This document shows positions 33,744 through 43,442 of a DNA stretch of 64,000 nucleotides, piece after piece. The DNA is from Gemmatirosa kalamazoonensis (GTDB lineage: Bacteria > Gemmatimonadota > Gemmatimonadetes > Gemmatimonadales > Gemmatimonadaceae), in NCBI RefSeq assembly GCF_000522985.1, contig NZ_CP007128.1, positions 4,200,220-4,264,219 on the forward strand. The letters are read 5' to 3'. Under the pieces are notes generated by a model. The model saw only the letters and a program-made list of their open reading frames with translations, ran no database searches and was not told where the DNA came from. Every line of letters begins with the position of its first letter. The first letter of the stretch is position 1. Position numbers and translations under genes: made by a program.

Positions 33744-36110
33744 CTAACGGAGCAGCGCGAACGGGGCCGCGACGCGCACGCTCACGTTGCGGCCCATGCC
33801 GAGCGTGAACCCCTTCTGCGTGTCGAGGAAGTCGCGATACGGAAGGTCGGTGAGGTTCTGCGCCTCGACGGAGACATCGAGCGGCTGCGCGCGCAGCGTG
33901 AGCCGGCCGCCCAGCCCGGCGTCGAACGTCTCGTACGACGGCGTCGAGCCGAGCCCCGGGCCAGTCGGCGCGAAGTCGGCGTCGGAGAAGGGCTCGGTCC
34001 TGCCCGCGACCCGCTTGTGGCGCACGTACCGGGTGCCGAGCCTCACGTACGGCGCCTGCAGCCGGCCGAGGCGCGTCGGAGCCCAGCGCACCGAGCCGCG
34101 CAGGTTGTCGGCGGGCATGAGCGGCAGCTGCTCGCCGGTGGTCTCGTTGCGCGTGCGGATAGCGGAGTAGCTCCCCTCCACGAACAGATGCGTCGCGACC
34201 TCGGACTCGGCGGCGATCTCCACGCCGCGGAGCGTGGCGTCGGTCTGCGACAGCGCGAACACGGAGCGCGTCTGCGTGGCGACCTGCCGCGTGCGTCCGG
34301 TGTTCAGCATGAAGACGTAATCGCGCACGCGGTTGCGGTACGCGGCAACGCTGCCGCTCACGCGCGGCGCGTCGAAGCGCAGCGCCGTCTCGGTGCTGAG
34401 CGAGCGCTCCGGGCGCAGCATCGGGTTCCCCTCCAGCCAGCCGAACGCCGGGCGGTTCTCGTCGGTGTAGAGATCCTGGATCGACGGCGCGCGGAACCCG
34501 CTGCCGACGCTGCTCGTCCACGTGAGCGCCTCGGAGAGCCGCACGCCGAGGCCGAACGAGCCCGTGGCGACGTCGAACGTGCGATGCAGCGCCGCCGCCC
34601 GTTGATCCGCCGGGAGCTCGCCGACGAGCGAGCCGAGGTCGGCGCGCTGGTCGCGCTGGTCGTACCGCGCGCCGCCGGAGAGCGTGAACCGGCCGCGCCG
34701 GTACTCCTCGAGCACGAACGCCGCGGCGTCGCGAACGTCGGACGATGGCTCGATGGCAGAACGGCGCGTCGTGCCGAGCTGATACTGGTACTCGATGCCG
34801 AGCTTCCCGGTGAACGCGCGCAGCGGCGCGTGCTCCAGCTCCACGCGCGACGTGTAGACCTGCTTGCCGAGGTCCTGGTCCCAGCCGTCGGTCGCGCGCG
34901 CGTCCTCGTAGCGCAGCGCGGCGGTGGCCGCGCGCTGAATGCGTAAGCTCTGGTAGGTGACGTTCGGCTTCAGCACCCATGGACCGCGCACGAGCGTGCC
35001 CCGCATCCGCAGCTCGTGGTTCTGGTTCCGCACGCCGGTCGGCCGGCCGTTCGCGTTCAGGAAGTTGTTGTAGCCGACGAAGCCGTCGTACATCGCCTGC
35101 ACCTGTCCCCACGCGCCGGCGGTGCCGAGCTGCCCGTAGGACGCGACCTGGTCGTAGTTCGTGTGGGCGAGGCGCCCAGCGAACACCGGCGCGTGCGGCA
35201 GGCGGCTCACGCCGAACGGCGTCGCATCGGGCGTGGCCATGTCGCCGGCGGTACGGCGGTTGACACCGACGCGCAGACCCACGCCGCTGCGCAGCGCGCT
35301 CGCGAGCTCGCCGTTCGCGTAGCGCTCGTGGTTGTTCGAGCCGTACTGCGTCTCGACGAGCGCGCTCACCGTCGCGCCATCACGCTCGGCGCGCGGCAGC
35401 GACTTCGGGAGGATGTTCACGGCGCCGCCCATCGCGCTCGAGCCATACAGCACGCTCGCCGGCCCGCGGATGACCTCGACGCGGTCGGCGGATCCGAGCG
35501 AGATGGGCGGCGTCCACCGACTCGTGCCCGCGAACGACTCGACGCCGACGCCGTCGCGCACGAGGCGGATCTGTCCCTGCGACATACCGCGCAGCACGGG
35601 GTTCCCGGCCATCGCGCCCGTGGAGATGCTCGACACGCCGGGGATGCGCTCCAGCGTTCGGCCTAACGACGCCGTGGCGAACGTCTTCAGCTTCTCCGGC
35701 GCGAGCGCGGCGACGTCGAGCGGCGTGGCGCGATCGGCGGTGGTCGCCGTGCCGGAGACGACCATCGACGCCAGCTGCACGGTCGCCGGCGCGAGCGTGA
35801 GGTCGAGCCGCACCGGCACGCCGCCGTGCACGACGATCCGCCGCGTCACCGAGCGGTAGCCGAGCGCGCGCACGTGCACGGCGAGCGTCGACGCCGGCAG
35901 GTTGCGGAGCATGAAGCTGCCGTCGCGATCGGTCGCGACGTCGCGGTCGAGCGTGGGGAGCGAGATCGTCGCGCCGCCGATGGGCGACCCCGCGCCATCG
36001 CGCACGGTGCCGGCGAGCATGCCGGGCGTCTGGGCGCCTGCCATGGCGGGAGCCGCGAGGACGACGACGGCGACGGACGCGACGGCGAGATGGACGCGGC
36101 GAGGGGACAT
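33744..36110 (-). CDS. TonB-dependent outer-membrane receptor
   Basis: 788-residue outer-membrane transporter. Signal peptide (VASVAVVVLAAPAMAGAQ), then a carboxypeptidase-regulatory-like domain (about 30-115: LAGTVRDGAGSPIGGATI, DGSFMLRNLPAS), a plug domain (LGRTLERIPGVSSIS, IRGPASVLYGSSAMGGAVNILPK) and a 22-strand barrel ending APFALLR. It is CirA/BtuB-like rather than SusC-like and has no SusD partner next to it. The ligand is unknown (metal-siderophore or cobalamin are typical). Stop codon TAG is inside CGTTAGGC. The sigma-54 activator gene lies 143 bp upstream on the same strand and may control it. Confidence 0.92.
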   Translation of the reverse strand: MSPRRVHLAVASVAVVVLAAPAMAGAQTPGMLAGTVRDGAGSPIGGATISLPTLDRDVATDRDGSFMLRNLPASTLAVHVRALGYRSVTRRIVVHGGVPVRLDLTLAPATVQLASMVVSGTATTADRATPLDVAALAPEKLKTFATASLGRTLERIPGVSSISTGAMAGNPVLRGMSQGQIRLVRDGVGVESFAGTSRWTPPISLGSADRVEVIRGPASVLYGSSAMGGAVNILPKSLPRAERDGATVSALVETQYGSNNHERYANGELASALRSGVGLRVGVNRRTAGDMATPDATPFGVSRLPHAPVFAGRLAHTNYDQVASYGQLGTAGAWGQVQAMYDGFVGYNNFLNANGRPTGVRNQNHELRMRGTLVRGPWVLKPNVTYQSLRIQRAATAALRYEDARATDGWDQDLGKQVYTSRVELEHAPLRAFTGKLGIEYQYQLGTTRRSAIEPSSDVRDAAAFVLEEYRRGRFTLSGGARYDQRDQRADLGSLVGELPADQRAAALHRTFDVATGSFGLGVRLSEALTWTSSVGSGFRAPSIQDLYTDENRPAFGWLEGNPMLRPERSLSTETALRFDAPRVSGSVAAYRNRVRDYVFMLNTGRTRQVATQTRSVFALSQTDATLRGVEIAAESEVATHLFVEGSYSAIRTRNETTGEQLPLMPADNLRGSVRWAPTRLGRLQAPYVRLGTRYVRHKRVAGRTEPFSDADFAPTGPGLGSTPSYETFDAGLGGRLTLRAQPLDVSVEAQNLTDLPYRDFLDTQKGFTLGMGRNVSVRVAAPFALLR

Positions 36111-36253
36111 GGCGGGGACGGAGGGGATGGGGTGCAGCGCCGACCCACCCCCAAGGCACGCCGCGTACCGGACGCGCTCGTCGTGCTAAGCCGCTGCGAG
36201 CGCTCGACTTGCGCCAGTAGCACCGAGCCGCATCCGCGACGATCCGTCAAATT

Positions 36254-37831
36254 TCACGGGCGCTCCCCGTGATATGTGCTGGCGTCACGGAACCGCGACC
36301 AGTCGATGCCGAGCTTTCGCATCCGCGCGCGGAGCGTATGCGGGTTGATGCCGAGCAGCATCGCCGCACCGTCCTTCCCCTCGATGCGGCCGCCCGTCGC
36401 GCGCAGCGCCGAGACGACGTGGCGGCGGATCGCCTCGTCGAGCGGCGCGATGTCCTCAGGCACCGGCAGGGCGGCCCCGCGCTCGCGCGTGCCCGTGCCG
36501 TCCGCGCGGCCGAGCGCGAGATCGATGCGCAGACGACGGCCGTCGCCGAGGATCGCGGCCCGCTCGACGACCGCCGCGAGCTCGCGCACGTTCCCCGGCC
36601 AGTCGTAGCGGGCGAGCAGCGCGACGTCCTCCGGCGCGAGCGCGAGCGGCGCTCCGCCGAGTCGCACGCCGGCGCGGGCCGCGAAGTGCGACGCGAGCGC
36701 CGCGACGTCCTGCGGGCGCGCGCGCAGCGGGGGGATGTCGATCGGGAAGACGCTGATGCGGTACCAGAGATCCTCGCGGAACGAGCCGCGGCGGACCATG
36801 TCGGCGAGGTCGCGGTGCGTCGCGGCGACGATGCGCACGTCGACGTTCAGCGAGCGCTGGCCGCCGACCCGCTCGAACGTGCCGTCCTGCAGGATGCGCA
36901 GCAGCCGCACCTGCGCATCGAGCGGCAGCTCGGCCACCTCGTCGAGGAACAGCGTGCCGCCGTCGGCGCGCTCGAACCACCCCTTGCGCGCGCTCACCGC
37001 GCCGGTGAACGAGCCGCGCTCGTGGCCGAACAGCTCCGAGTCGAGCAGCCCCGCCGGCAGCGCGCCGCAGTTCACGCGCACGATCGGTCCGCTCGCGCGG
37101 CGCGAGCGCTGGTGGATCGCGCGCGCGACCACTTCCTTGCCCGACCCGGTCTCGCCGAACAGCAGCACCGGCGCATCGGTCGGCGCCACCTGGTCGACGC
37201 GCGCGATGACGTGCCGCAGCCCCGAGTCGGCGCCGACGATGCTGTCGACGACGGCGACGCGGTCGAGCCGCTGCAGCAGCGCCGCGCGGTCGGCCTCGAG
37301 CGCCTCGCGCAGGCGCGCGAACTCCTGCAGCCGCAGGTCGCCGGCGAGCGCGGTGCCTAACGGTGCCGCCATCGCGGCGGCGAGCGCCGCGGCGGCGTCG
37401 TCGAACCGGCCGCGGGCGCGCGACGCGAGCGCGAACACACCGGTCGGCCCGTCGCCGTCGCCCAACGGGGCGGCGAGGCACTCGGCCGCGTCGCCGACGG
37501 GACCCAGCAGCCGCGCACGACGATCCGCCGTTCCGTCGAGCACCGCGGGCGTCGGCTGCCGCGCCCACGCGCCGAGCGTCACGAGATCGTCCGGCGACAG
37601 CTCGCTCGTGACCAGCGGCCACGGCGCGGCGGCAGGGCGCAGCGCGGCCGCGGCGACGGTCGTGAGGCGTCCGCGGTCGCGATCGAGATGGCGGACGACG
37701 AGCTGCTCGGCCCTCACGGTCGACGCGAGCAGCTCGGCGATGCGCGGGAGCGTGACGGCGAGCGGCTCGTGCCGCGCGGCCTCGCGCCACGCCGCGGTGA
37801 GGATCGTGGAGGTTCGGTCGGGCTCGGGCAT
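36254..37831 (-). CDS. Sigma-54-dependent transcriptional activator with GAF domain
   Basis: 525-residue enhancer-binding protein. An N-terminal GAF-like sensor (about 20-165) is followed by the AAA+ module: Walker A LLFGETGSGKE, the sigma-54 loop ERGSFTGA (Ser in place of the usual first Ala of GAFTGA), Walker B GGTLFLDEVAELP, sensor FREDLWYRISVFPI and DWPGNVRELA. The C-terminal Fis-type helix-turn-helix is IEGKDGAAMLLGINPHTLRARMRKLGIDW. ATG 37831 is chosen because upstream codons read as low-complexity Arg-rich sequence. It is divergent from the susC gene (299-bp gap) and precedes the TonB receptor. No clear -24/-12 promoter was found in either gap. Confidence 0.93.
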   Translation of the reverse strand: MPEPDRTSTILTAAWREAARHEPLAVTLPRIAELLASTVRAEQLVVRHLDRDRGRLTTVAAAALRPAAAPWPLVTSELSPDDLVTLGAWARQPTPAVLDGTADRRARLLGPVGDAAECLAAPLGDGDGPTGVFALASRARGRFDDAAAALAAAMAAPLGTALAGDLRLQEFARLREALEADRAALLQRLDRVAVVDSIVGADSGLRHVIARVDQVAPTDAPVLLFGETGSGKEVVARAIHQRSRRASGPIVRVNCGALPAGLLDSELFGHERGSFTGAVSARKGWFERADGGTLFLDEVAELPLDAQVRLLRILQDGTFERVGGQRSLNVDVRIVAATHRDLADMVRRGSFREDLWYRISVFPIDIPPLRARPQDVAALASHFAARAGVRLGGAPLALAPEDVALLARYDWPGNVRELAAVVERAAILGDGRRLRIDLALGRADGTGTRERGAALPVPEDIAPLDEAIRRHVVSALRATGGRIEGKDGAAMLLGINPHTLRARMRKLGIDWSRFRDASTYHGERP

Positions 37832-38046
37832 CGTGGCGGGGTGCGGGAGCCGGGCGGCTCGGGCGAATATCGCTCGCGCGCGACGTTCGCGTGACCCCCG
37901 CATCCGCCTGCTACCGCGGCGGCACGTCGGGGTGAGCAAAGCGCTCGCTCTAGCGGACGCTCGCCGTTAGGCAACCCGGCGTGACACGAGTCGCACGCGC
38001 CCGGGCTGGCGCGACGCCGCACACGCATGGATTTTGGCGCGTCTCG

Positions 38047-38088
38047 CGTTCGTACGAACGTCGTATCAAGAAAGGGGGGACCCCCCTT
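38047..38088. promoter_or_regulatory. Palindrome and G/C hairpin in the susC leader
   Basis: CGTTCGTACGAACG (38047-38060) is a perfect 14-bp palindrome, and AAGGGGGG-A-CCCCCCTT (38072-38088) is an 8-bp stem with a one-base loop. Both lie 43-84 bp upstream of the susC ATG in the 299-bp gap to the divergent sigma-54 activator. The first could be an operator, the second a leader structure. Nothing else definite is visible in 37832-38130 apart from a CGTTAGGC copy at 37965. Confidence 0.5.
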
Positions 38089-38130
38089 CTCGTCCCGCCT
38101 CCGACGTCACCCCCCACCCGGAGCATCCCC

Positions 38131-41100
38131 ATGCGCTGGTCGTCCCTGTCCGTGCTCTCGCCCGCCCTCATCCTGTGCACGGCCGCACCCGGTGAGGCGC
38201 AGCAACGCGAGCCGACGATCGCCGCCGCGTACCGCACGACCGGCGGTCGTCACACAGAGCTGAAACGACAGGTCGAGACGGGCACAGTGAGCGGGGTCGT
38301 CACCGACTCCGCGACCGGCGCGCCGGTGAGCGGCGCGCAGGTCGGCATCACCGGCACCGCGCTCGGCACCACCACCGGCACGACCGGGCGGTTCACCATC
38401 GCGAACGTGCCCGTCGGGACCCACACGGTGCAGGTGAGGATGATCGGCTTCGGGGTGCTGGAGCGCACCGTCACGGTCGCCGACGGCCAGGTGGCGACGG
38501 TGAACTTCCAGATCTCGCGCACGGCGGTGGTGCTGCACGAGATCGTGACCGTCGGCTACGGCACGCAGCGGCGCGCGAACGTCACCGGCGCGGTGGACCA
38601 GGTCGGGAGCGAGGCGCTCGAGAACCGTCCGATGGCGAACCTCACGCAGGGACTGCAGGGCGTCATCCCGAACGTGAACATTCGCCTGCTCGACGGCCGC
38701 CCGACGCAGGCGCCACGCATCAACGTCCGCGGCACCACGTCCATCGGCCAGGGCGGCAACGCGCTCGTGCTGATCGACGGCGTCGAGGGCGACCCGAGCA
38801 TGCTGAACCCGAACGACGTCGAGTCGATCTCGGTGCTGAAGGATGCCGCGGCCGCGGCGGTGTACGGCGCGCGCGGCGCGTTCGGCGTGCTGCTCATCAC
38901 GACGAAGAAGCCGGCGCGCGACGGGTTCGCGATCACCTACGAGACGAACTACGGCATGCGCAAGCCGACGGTGCCCGCGGGCTACGTCACCGACGGCTAC
39001 ACGTACGCGAAGATGTTCAACGAGTCGTTCTTCAACTTCGAGGGAACGAACCCGCAGAACGTCAACAAGACGCAGAGCTTCTCGCAGCAGTACCTCGCGG
39101 AGTTCGAGAAGCGCTCGAAGGACCCGAACGCGAAGACCGTCGAGGTGGGCCCCGACGGACAGTACGTGTACTACGCGAGCACCGACTGGTACGGCCTGCT
39201 CTACAAGGACCAGACGCCGACGTCGGAGCAGAGCCTCTCGGTCTCGCGCAGCACGGACAAGGCGAGCTTCCTGATCTCCGGGCGCTACCTGAACCAGCCG
39301 GGTCTCTTCCGATACAGCTCCGACGACTATCGGCTGCTGAACATCCGCGCGACCGGCACGCTGCAGCTCTACTCGTGGCTGCAGATGAACAACAACCTGA
39401 TGGCGTCGAACCGGAAGTACTTCAACCCGCTGAACATCGGCGAGGGCGGCGGCATCTGGCGCAACCTCGCGGACGAGGGACATCCGAGCGAGCCGATGCT
39501 GAACCCGGACGGCACGCTGACGTGGTCGGGCGCGTACACCGTCGGCGACTACTACTACGGCAAGAACGGGAGCGACTTCAACCGGAACCTGGTGCGCAAC
39601 ACCACGGGCCTAACGGCGACGCTCTTCGACAGCAAGTTCCGGATCAACGGCGACTTCTCGTTCCAGAACACCGACGACGCCGAGCGGCGTCGCCGCGTGG
39701 AGATCCCCTACTCGCGCTCGCCCGGCGTCATCGAGTACCTCGGCACGTCGACGAACGACCTCCGCAACCTGAACGACAACGGGCTCTACCTCGCCAGCAA
39801 CCTCTATGGCGACTACCGCGGCACGTTCCGCGACAAGCACAACGTGAACGTGGTGCTCGGCACGAACTACGAGCAGTCGACGGCCGAGCGGCTGGACGTG
39901 ACGCGCAATGGATTGATCTTCCCGGACGCCGAGAACATCAACCTCGCGCTCGGCCAGGCGATCACCACCGGCGGCAACTACGAGAAGTGGGCGATCCTCG
40001 GCGGGTTCTATCGCGTGAACTACAACTACGACGAGCGCTACCTCCTCGAGTTCGACGGCCGCTACGACGGCTCGTCGAAGTTCCCGTCCAACCAGCGCTA
40101 CGCGTTCTTCCCATCGGTGTCGGCCGGCTGGCACCTGTCGAGCGAGCCGTTCTGGAAGGTGTCGAAGAACCTCGTCTCCGACCTCAAGTTCCGCGGCTCC
40201 TACGGCTCGATGGGCAACGGCAACATCGCCGCGTACACGTTCAACGAGCTGTTCAACATCACGAAGTCGGGGCGCATCCTGAACGGCATCCAGCCGCAGT
40301 ACACCGGCGCGCCCGCGGTGCTGCCGGACGGGCTGACGTGGGAGACGGTGACGACGAAGAACGCCGGCCTCGATCTCGACATGCTCGCCGGCCGGCTGCA
40401 GTTCACCGGCGACGTGTACTCCCGTCTGACGACGGACATGTACACGATCGGCATGACGCTCCCCGCGACGTTCGGCGCCACGTCGCCGAAGGGGAACTAC
40501 GCCGACATGAAGACGAACGGCTGGGAGGCGCAGCTCTCCTGGCAGGACCGCTTCGACCTCGCGTCGCGCCCGTTCGGCTACAACGTCCGCGTGTCGCTCT
40601 CCGACTACAGCTCGCGGATCCTGAAGTACAACAATCCGGACAAGTTCCTCACCGACTACTACGTCGGTCAGCAGGTCGGTGAGATCTGGGGCTACGTGAA
40701 CGAGGGCTTCTTCAGCTCGGCCGAGCAGATCGCGTCGCACGCGGATCAGAGCCTGTTCCGGTCGCACTCGTCCGGGAAGTGGCAGGTCGGCGACATCATG
40801 CTGAAGGACCTGAACGGCGATGGGAAGATCACCCCGGGAAAGAACACGGCCGACGACGCGGGGGACCGGATCATCATCGGCAACACCACGCCGCGCTACC
40901 GCTTCGGCATCAACCTCGGCGCGAACTACCGCAACGTCTTCCTCAACGGCTTCTTCCAGGGCGTCGCGAAGCAGGACTGGTATCCGAGCCCCGAGTCGAA
41001 CGCGTTCTGGGGACAGTACAATCGCCCGTACGGCTTCGTGCCGAAGTGGCAACTGAAGCCCGGGATGATCTGGACGCCGGACAACCCCGACGCGTTCCTC

Positions 41101-41445
41101 CCGCGCTACGCGTCGCGTCTGTCGAACAACGCCGCCGGCATCCTGCGCGCGCCGCAGTCGAAGTACGTGATGAACGCGGCGTACGTGCGGCTGAAGAACA
41201 TCCAGCTCGGCTACGATCTCCCGCGGTCGCTCGCGTCGCGCATCGGCGCGCGCTCGACCCGCGTCTATCTCACCGGCGAGAACCTCTGGACGTACTCGCC
41301 GCTGTACAAGTACTCGGACAACATCGACGTGGAGAACGCGACGGCACCGTCGGACCAGTTCGCGAGCCCGGGCGGCAACTCGGGTGACGGCTACAACTAC
41401 CCCATGCTGCGCAGCTTCAGCATCGGCGCGACCGTCACCTTCTGA
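38131..41445 (+). CDS. SusC/RagA family TonB-linked outer-membrane protein
   Basis: 1104-residue SusC-type transporter that with the adjacent SusD-like lipoprotein imports oligomeric nutrients. Signal peptide (SVLSPALILCTAAPGEAQ), N-terminal carboxypeptidase-like domain (GTVSGVVTDSATGAPVSGAQV), SusC box VTVGYGTQRRANVTGAV, plug motifs PRINVRGTTSIGQGGNALVLIDGVEG and VLKDAAAAAVYGARGAFGVLLITTKK, then a large barrel ending SIGATVTF. ATG 38131 follows CCCGGAGCATCCCC, giving a ribosome-binding site. Only 12 bp separate it from susD. No carbohydrate-active enzyme is adjacent, so the substrate could be peptide or glycan. Confidence 0.96.
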   Translation: MRWSSLSVLSPALILCTAAPGEAQQREPTIAAAYRTTGGRHTELKRQVETGTVSGVVTDSATGAPVSGAQVGITGTALGTTTGTTGRFTIANVPVGTHTVQVRMIGFGVLERTVTVADGQVATVNFQISRTAVVLHEIVTVGYGTQRRANVTGAVDQVGSEALENRPMANLTQGLQGVIPNVNIRLLDGRPTQAPRINVRGTTSIGQGGNALVLIDGVEGDPSMLNPNDVESISVLKDAAAAAVYGARGAFGVLLITTKKPARDGFAITYETNYGMRKPTVPAGYVTDGYTYAKMFNESFFNFEGTNPQNVNKTQSFSQQYLAEFEKRSKDPNAKTVEVGPDGQYVYYASTDWYGLLYKDQTPTSEQSLSVSRSTDKASFLISGRYLNQPGLFRYSSDDYRLLNIRATGTLQLYSWLQMNNNLMASNRKYFNPLNIGEGGGIWRNLADEGHPSEPMLNPDGTLTWSGAYTVGDYYYGKNGSDFNRNLVRNTTGLTATLFDSKFRINGDFSFQNTDDAERRRRVEIPYSRSPGVIEYLGTSTNDLRNLNDNGLYLASNLYGDYRGTFRDKHNVNVVLGTNYEQSTAERLDVTRNGLIFPDAENINLALGQAITTGGNYEKWAILGGFYRVNYNYDERYLLEFDGRYDGSSKFPSNQRYAFFPSVSAGWHLSSEPFWKVSKNLVSDLKFRGSYGSMGNGNIAAYTFNELFNITKSGRILNGIQPQYTGAPAVLPDGLTWETVTTKNAGLDLDMLAGRLQFTGDVYSRLTTDMYTIGMTLPATFGATSPKGNYADMKTNGWEAQLSWQDRFDLASRPFGYNVRVSLSDYSSRILKYNNPDKFLTDYYVGQQVGEIWGYVNEGFFSSAEQIASHADQSLFRSHSSGKWQVGDIMLKDLNGDGKITPGKNTADDAGDRIIIGNTTPRYRFGINLGANYRNVFLNGFFQGVAKQDWYPSPESNAFWGQYNRPYGFVPKWQLKPGMIWTPDNPDAFLPRYASRLSNNAAGILRAPQSKYVMNAAYVRLKNIQLGYDLPRSLASRIGARSTRVYLTGENLWTYSPLYKYSDNIDVENATAPSDQFASPGGNSGDGYNYPMLRSFSIGATVTF

Positions 41446-41457
41446 TTCGAGCGGACC

Positions 41458-43269
41458 ATGACCAGACGATTCCTCTCTCTCCTGCTCGCGAGCGCGCTGG
41501 CCGTCGGGACCACCGGCTGCGACTCGCTCGAGCAGAACCCGGTCGCGACGTCGAGCAAGGACGCGGTGTTCGGCTCCGAGAACGGGCTCGCGCTGTATAC
41601 GAACTCGCTGGACAACTGGATGCCGGACGCGAACAACATCATCCAGGCCGAATCGATGTCGGACTACGCGGCGCGCCGCGACGTGCCGCAGTTCGTGCGG
41701 CCGGGCGTGTACAACCCGCGCGTCACCGACCTCACGAGCTCCGGCCAGTACGAGGTGGTGGCGCTCGGCGGCGACGTGAACTGGCGCTGGAACACGCTGC
41801 GCAGCATCAACTACTTCCTCGCGAACAACGTCGACGCGAGCGTGCCGGAGCGGGTGCGGAACAACTACAACGGGATCGCCCGCTTCTTCCGCGCATGGTT
41901 CTACTTCGAGAAGGTGAAGCGCTACGGCGACGTGCCGTGGATCGACAAGCCGCTCGACGTCTCCGACCCGGCGCTGTACGGCCCGCGCGACTCGCGCACC
42001 GTCGTGATGGATCACGTGCTCGAGGACCTCGACTTCGCGATCGCGAACATCACCGCGCAGAACGAGGCGTCGCGCACGCTCATCACGAAGGACGTCGCGC
42101 TCGCGCTGAAGTCGCGCGTCGCGCTGTTCGAGGGGACGTTCCGGAAGTACCACCCGGAGTTCAACCTCCAGAGCAGCGCGGACAAGTTCCTGAACGAGTC
42201 GGCGAACGCGGCGAAGGTGCTGATCGACGGCAAGCGCTACAGCCTGTACACCGGCTCCGGCGTGACCGACTCGTACCGGCAGGTCTTCACCCGCGACGTG
42301 CCGATCGCGCAGGAAGTCATCCTCACGAACCTGCAGAGCACGTCGTTAGGCGTCCGGCATCAGGCGAACTGGATCTACACGAGCGCGACGACCGGCGTGC
42401 GATTCAGCTTCATCCGGCAGTTCATCAACACCTACCTGAACGCGGACGGCACGCCCTTCACCGACCGGGCGGGCTACCAGACGATGACGTTCCAGCAGGA
42501 GACGAAGGGACGCGACGCGCGGCTGAGCCAGACGATCCGCACGCCCGGGTACAAGCGGGTGCAGTCGGGCACGCAGGTCGCCGCACCGCCGGCGTTCACG
42601 TACACGTACACCGGCTACCACCCGATCAAGTTCAGCACCGACGATGCGTCGCAGGACGGCGGCCAGCTCAACACGAACGCCGTGCACATCTTCCGCTACG
42701 CCGAGGTGCTGCTGAACTACGCCGAGGCGAAGGCGGAGCTCGGGCAGCTCACCGCCGCGGACTGGGCGGCGACGGTGGGCGCGACGCGCGCGCGCGCCGG
42801 CATCACCGGCGGCCTGACGTCGCTGCCGACGACGGTGGATCCGTACCTGAAGTCCGTGTACTTCCCGGACATCTCGAACCCGGTGATCCTCGAGATCCGC
42901 CGCGAGCGCGGGATCGAGCTGGCGATGGAGGGGCTGCGCTTCTACGACATCGTGCGGTGGGCGCGCGGGCCGCTCATGGAGATGGAGTGGCGCGGCATCT
43001 ACGTGCCGGCGGCGAACACGAACCTCGACCTCGACGAGAACGGCACGCCGGACGTCAACTTCTTCACGGTGAACCCCACGAACCGCGTCAACGGCGTGAC
43101 GTACATCTCGGTGACGGGGAGCGACTTCAAGCTCGCGAACGGCACGTCGGGGGAGATCGTGTGGCGCAACGACATCCCGCGGAAGTGGGACCAGAAGCTG
43201 TATCTGTATCCGATCCCGGAGTCGGACCTGCTCACGAACCCGGCGCTGAAGCAGAACCCGGGCTGGTGA
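41458..43269 (+). CDS. SusD/RagB family outer-membrane lipoprotein
   Basis: 603-residue lipoprotein forming the nutrient-binding lid over the SusC channel. Signal peptide with lipobox TTGC (LLLASALAVGTTGCDSL). TPR-like helices and family motifs are present: GIARFFRAWFYFEKVKRYGDVPWIDKPL, ALKSRVALFEGTFRKYH, IFRYAEVLLNYAEAKAELGQL and the C-terminal ERGIELAMEGLRFYDIVRWARG and YLYPIPESDLLTNPALKQNPGW. It immediately follows susC and is terminated by the 43289 hairpin, so the two genes form one operon. Confidence 0.96.
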   Translation: MTRRFLSLLLASALAVGTTGCDSLEQNPVATSSKDAVFGSENGLALYTNSLDNWMPDANNIIQAESMSDYAARRDVPQFVRPGVYNPRVTDLTSSGQYEVVALGGDVNWRWNTLRSINYFLANNVDASVPERVRNNYNGIARFFRAWFYFEKVKRYGDVPWIDKPLDVSDPALYGPRDSRTVVMDHVLEDLDFAIANITAQNEASRTLITKDVALALKSRVALFEGTFRKYHPEFNLQSSADKFLNESANAAKVLIDGKRYSLYTGSGVTDSYRQVFTRDVPIAQEVILTNLQSTSLGVRHQANWIYTSATTGVRFSFIRQFINTYLNADGTPFTDRAGYQTMTFQQETKGRDARLSQTIRTPGYKRVQSGTQVAAPPAFTYTYTGYHPIKFSTDDASQDGGQLNTNAVHIFRYAEVLLNYAEAKAELGQLTAADWAATVGATRARAGITGGLTSLPTTVDPYLKSVYFPDISNPVILEIRRERGIELAMEGLRFYDIVRWARGPLMEMEWRGIYVPAANTNLDLDENGTPDVNFFTVNPTNRVNGVTYISVTGSDFKLANGTSGEIVWRNDIPRKWDQKLYLYPIPESDLLTNPALKQNPGW

Positions 43270-43288
43270 CGCGAACCGCCTAAGGGTG

Positions 43289-43321
43289 TGAATGAGGCCC
43301 CGCCCGGCGGGGCCTCATTCA
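43289..43321 (+). terminator. Intrinsic terminator after susD
   Basis: TGAATGAGGCCCCGCC and its complement form a 16-bp perfect stem (43289-43304 with 43306-43321), followed by TTT. It lies 20 bp after the susD stop codon. Confidence 0.85.
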
Positions 43322-43442
43322 TTTCGGGACCGATGAACGTCTTTCAGCGCGCGACGATCTTGCGACGCGCGGCAGGTGCCATAGGTTCGCGAGAACTGGC
43401 GACGACACCGTCGCGCCGTGACTCGCACCGACCGAGGCTCAC

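Noticed and set aside
36111-36253. Sigma-54 promoter upstream of the TonB receptor (CTGGCGCAAGTCGAGC on minus)
   Set aside because: The -24 GG is plausible but the -12 GC element is missing at the required spacing.
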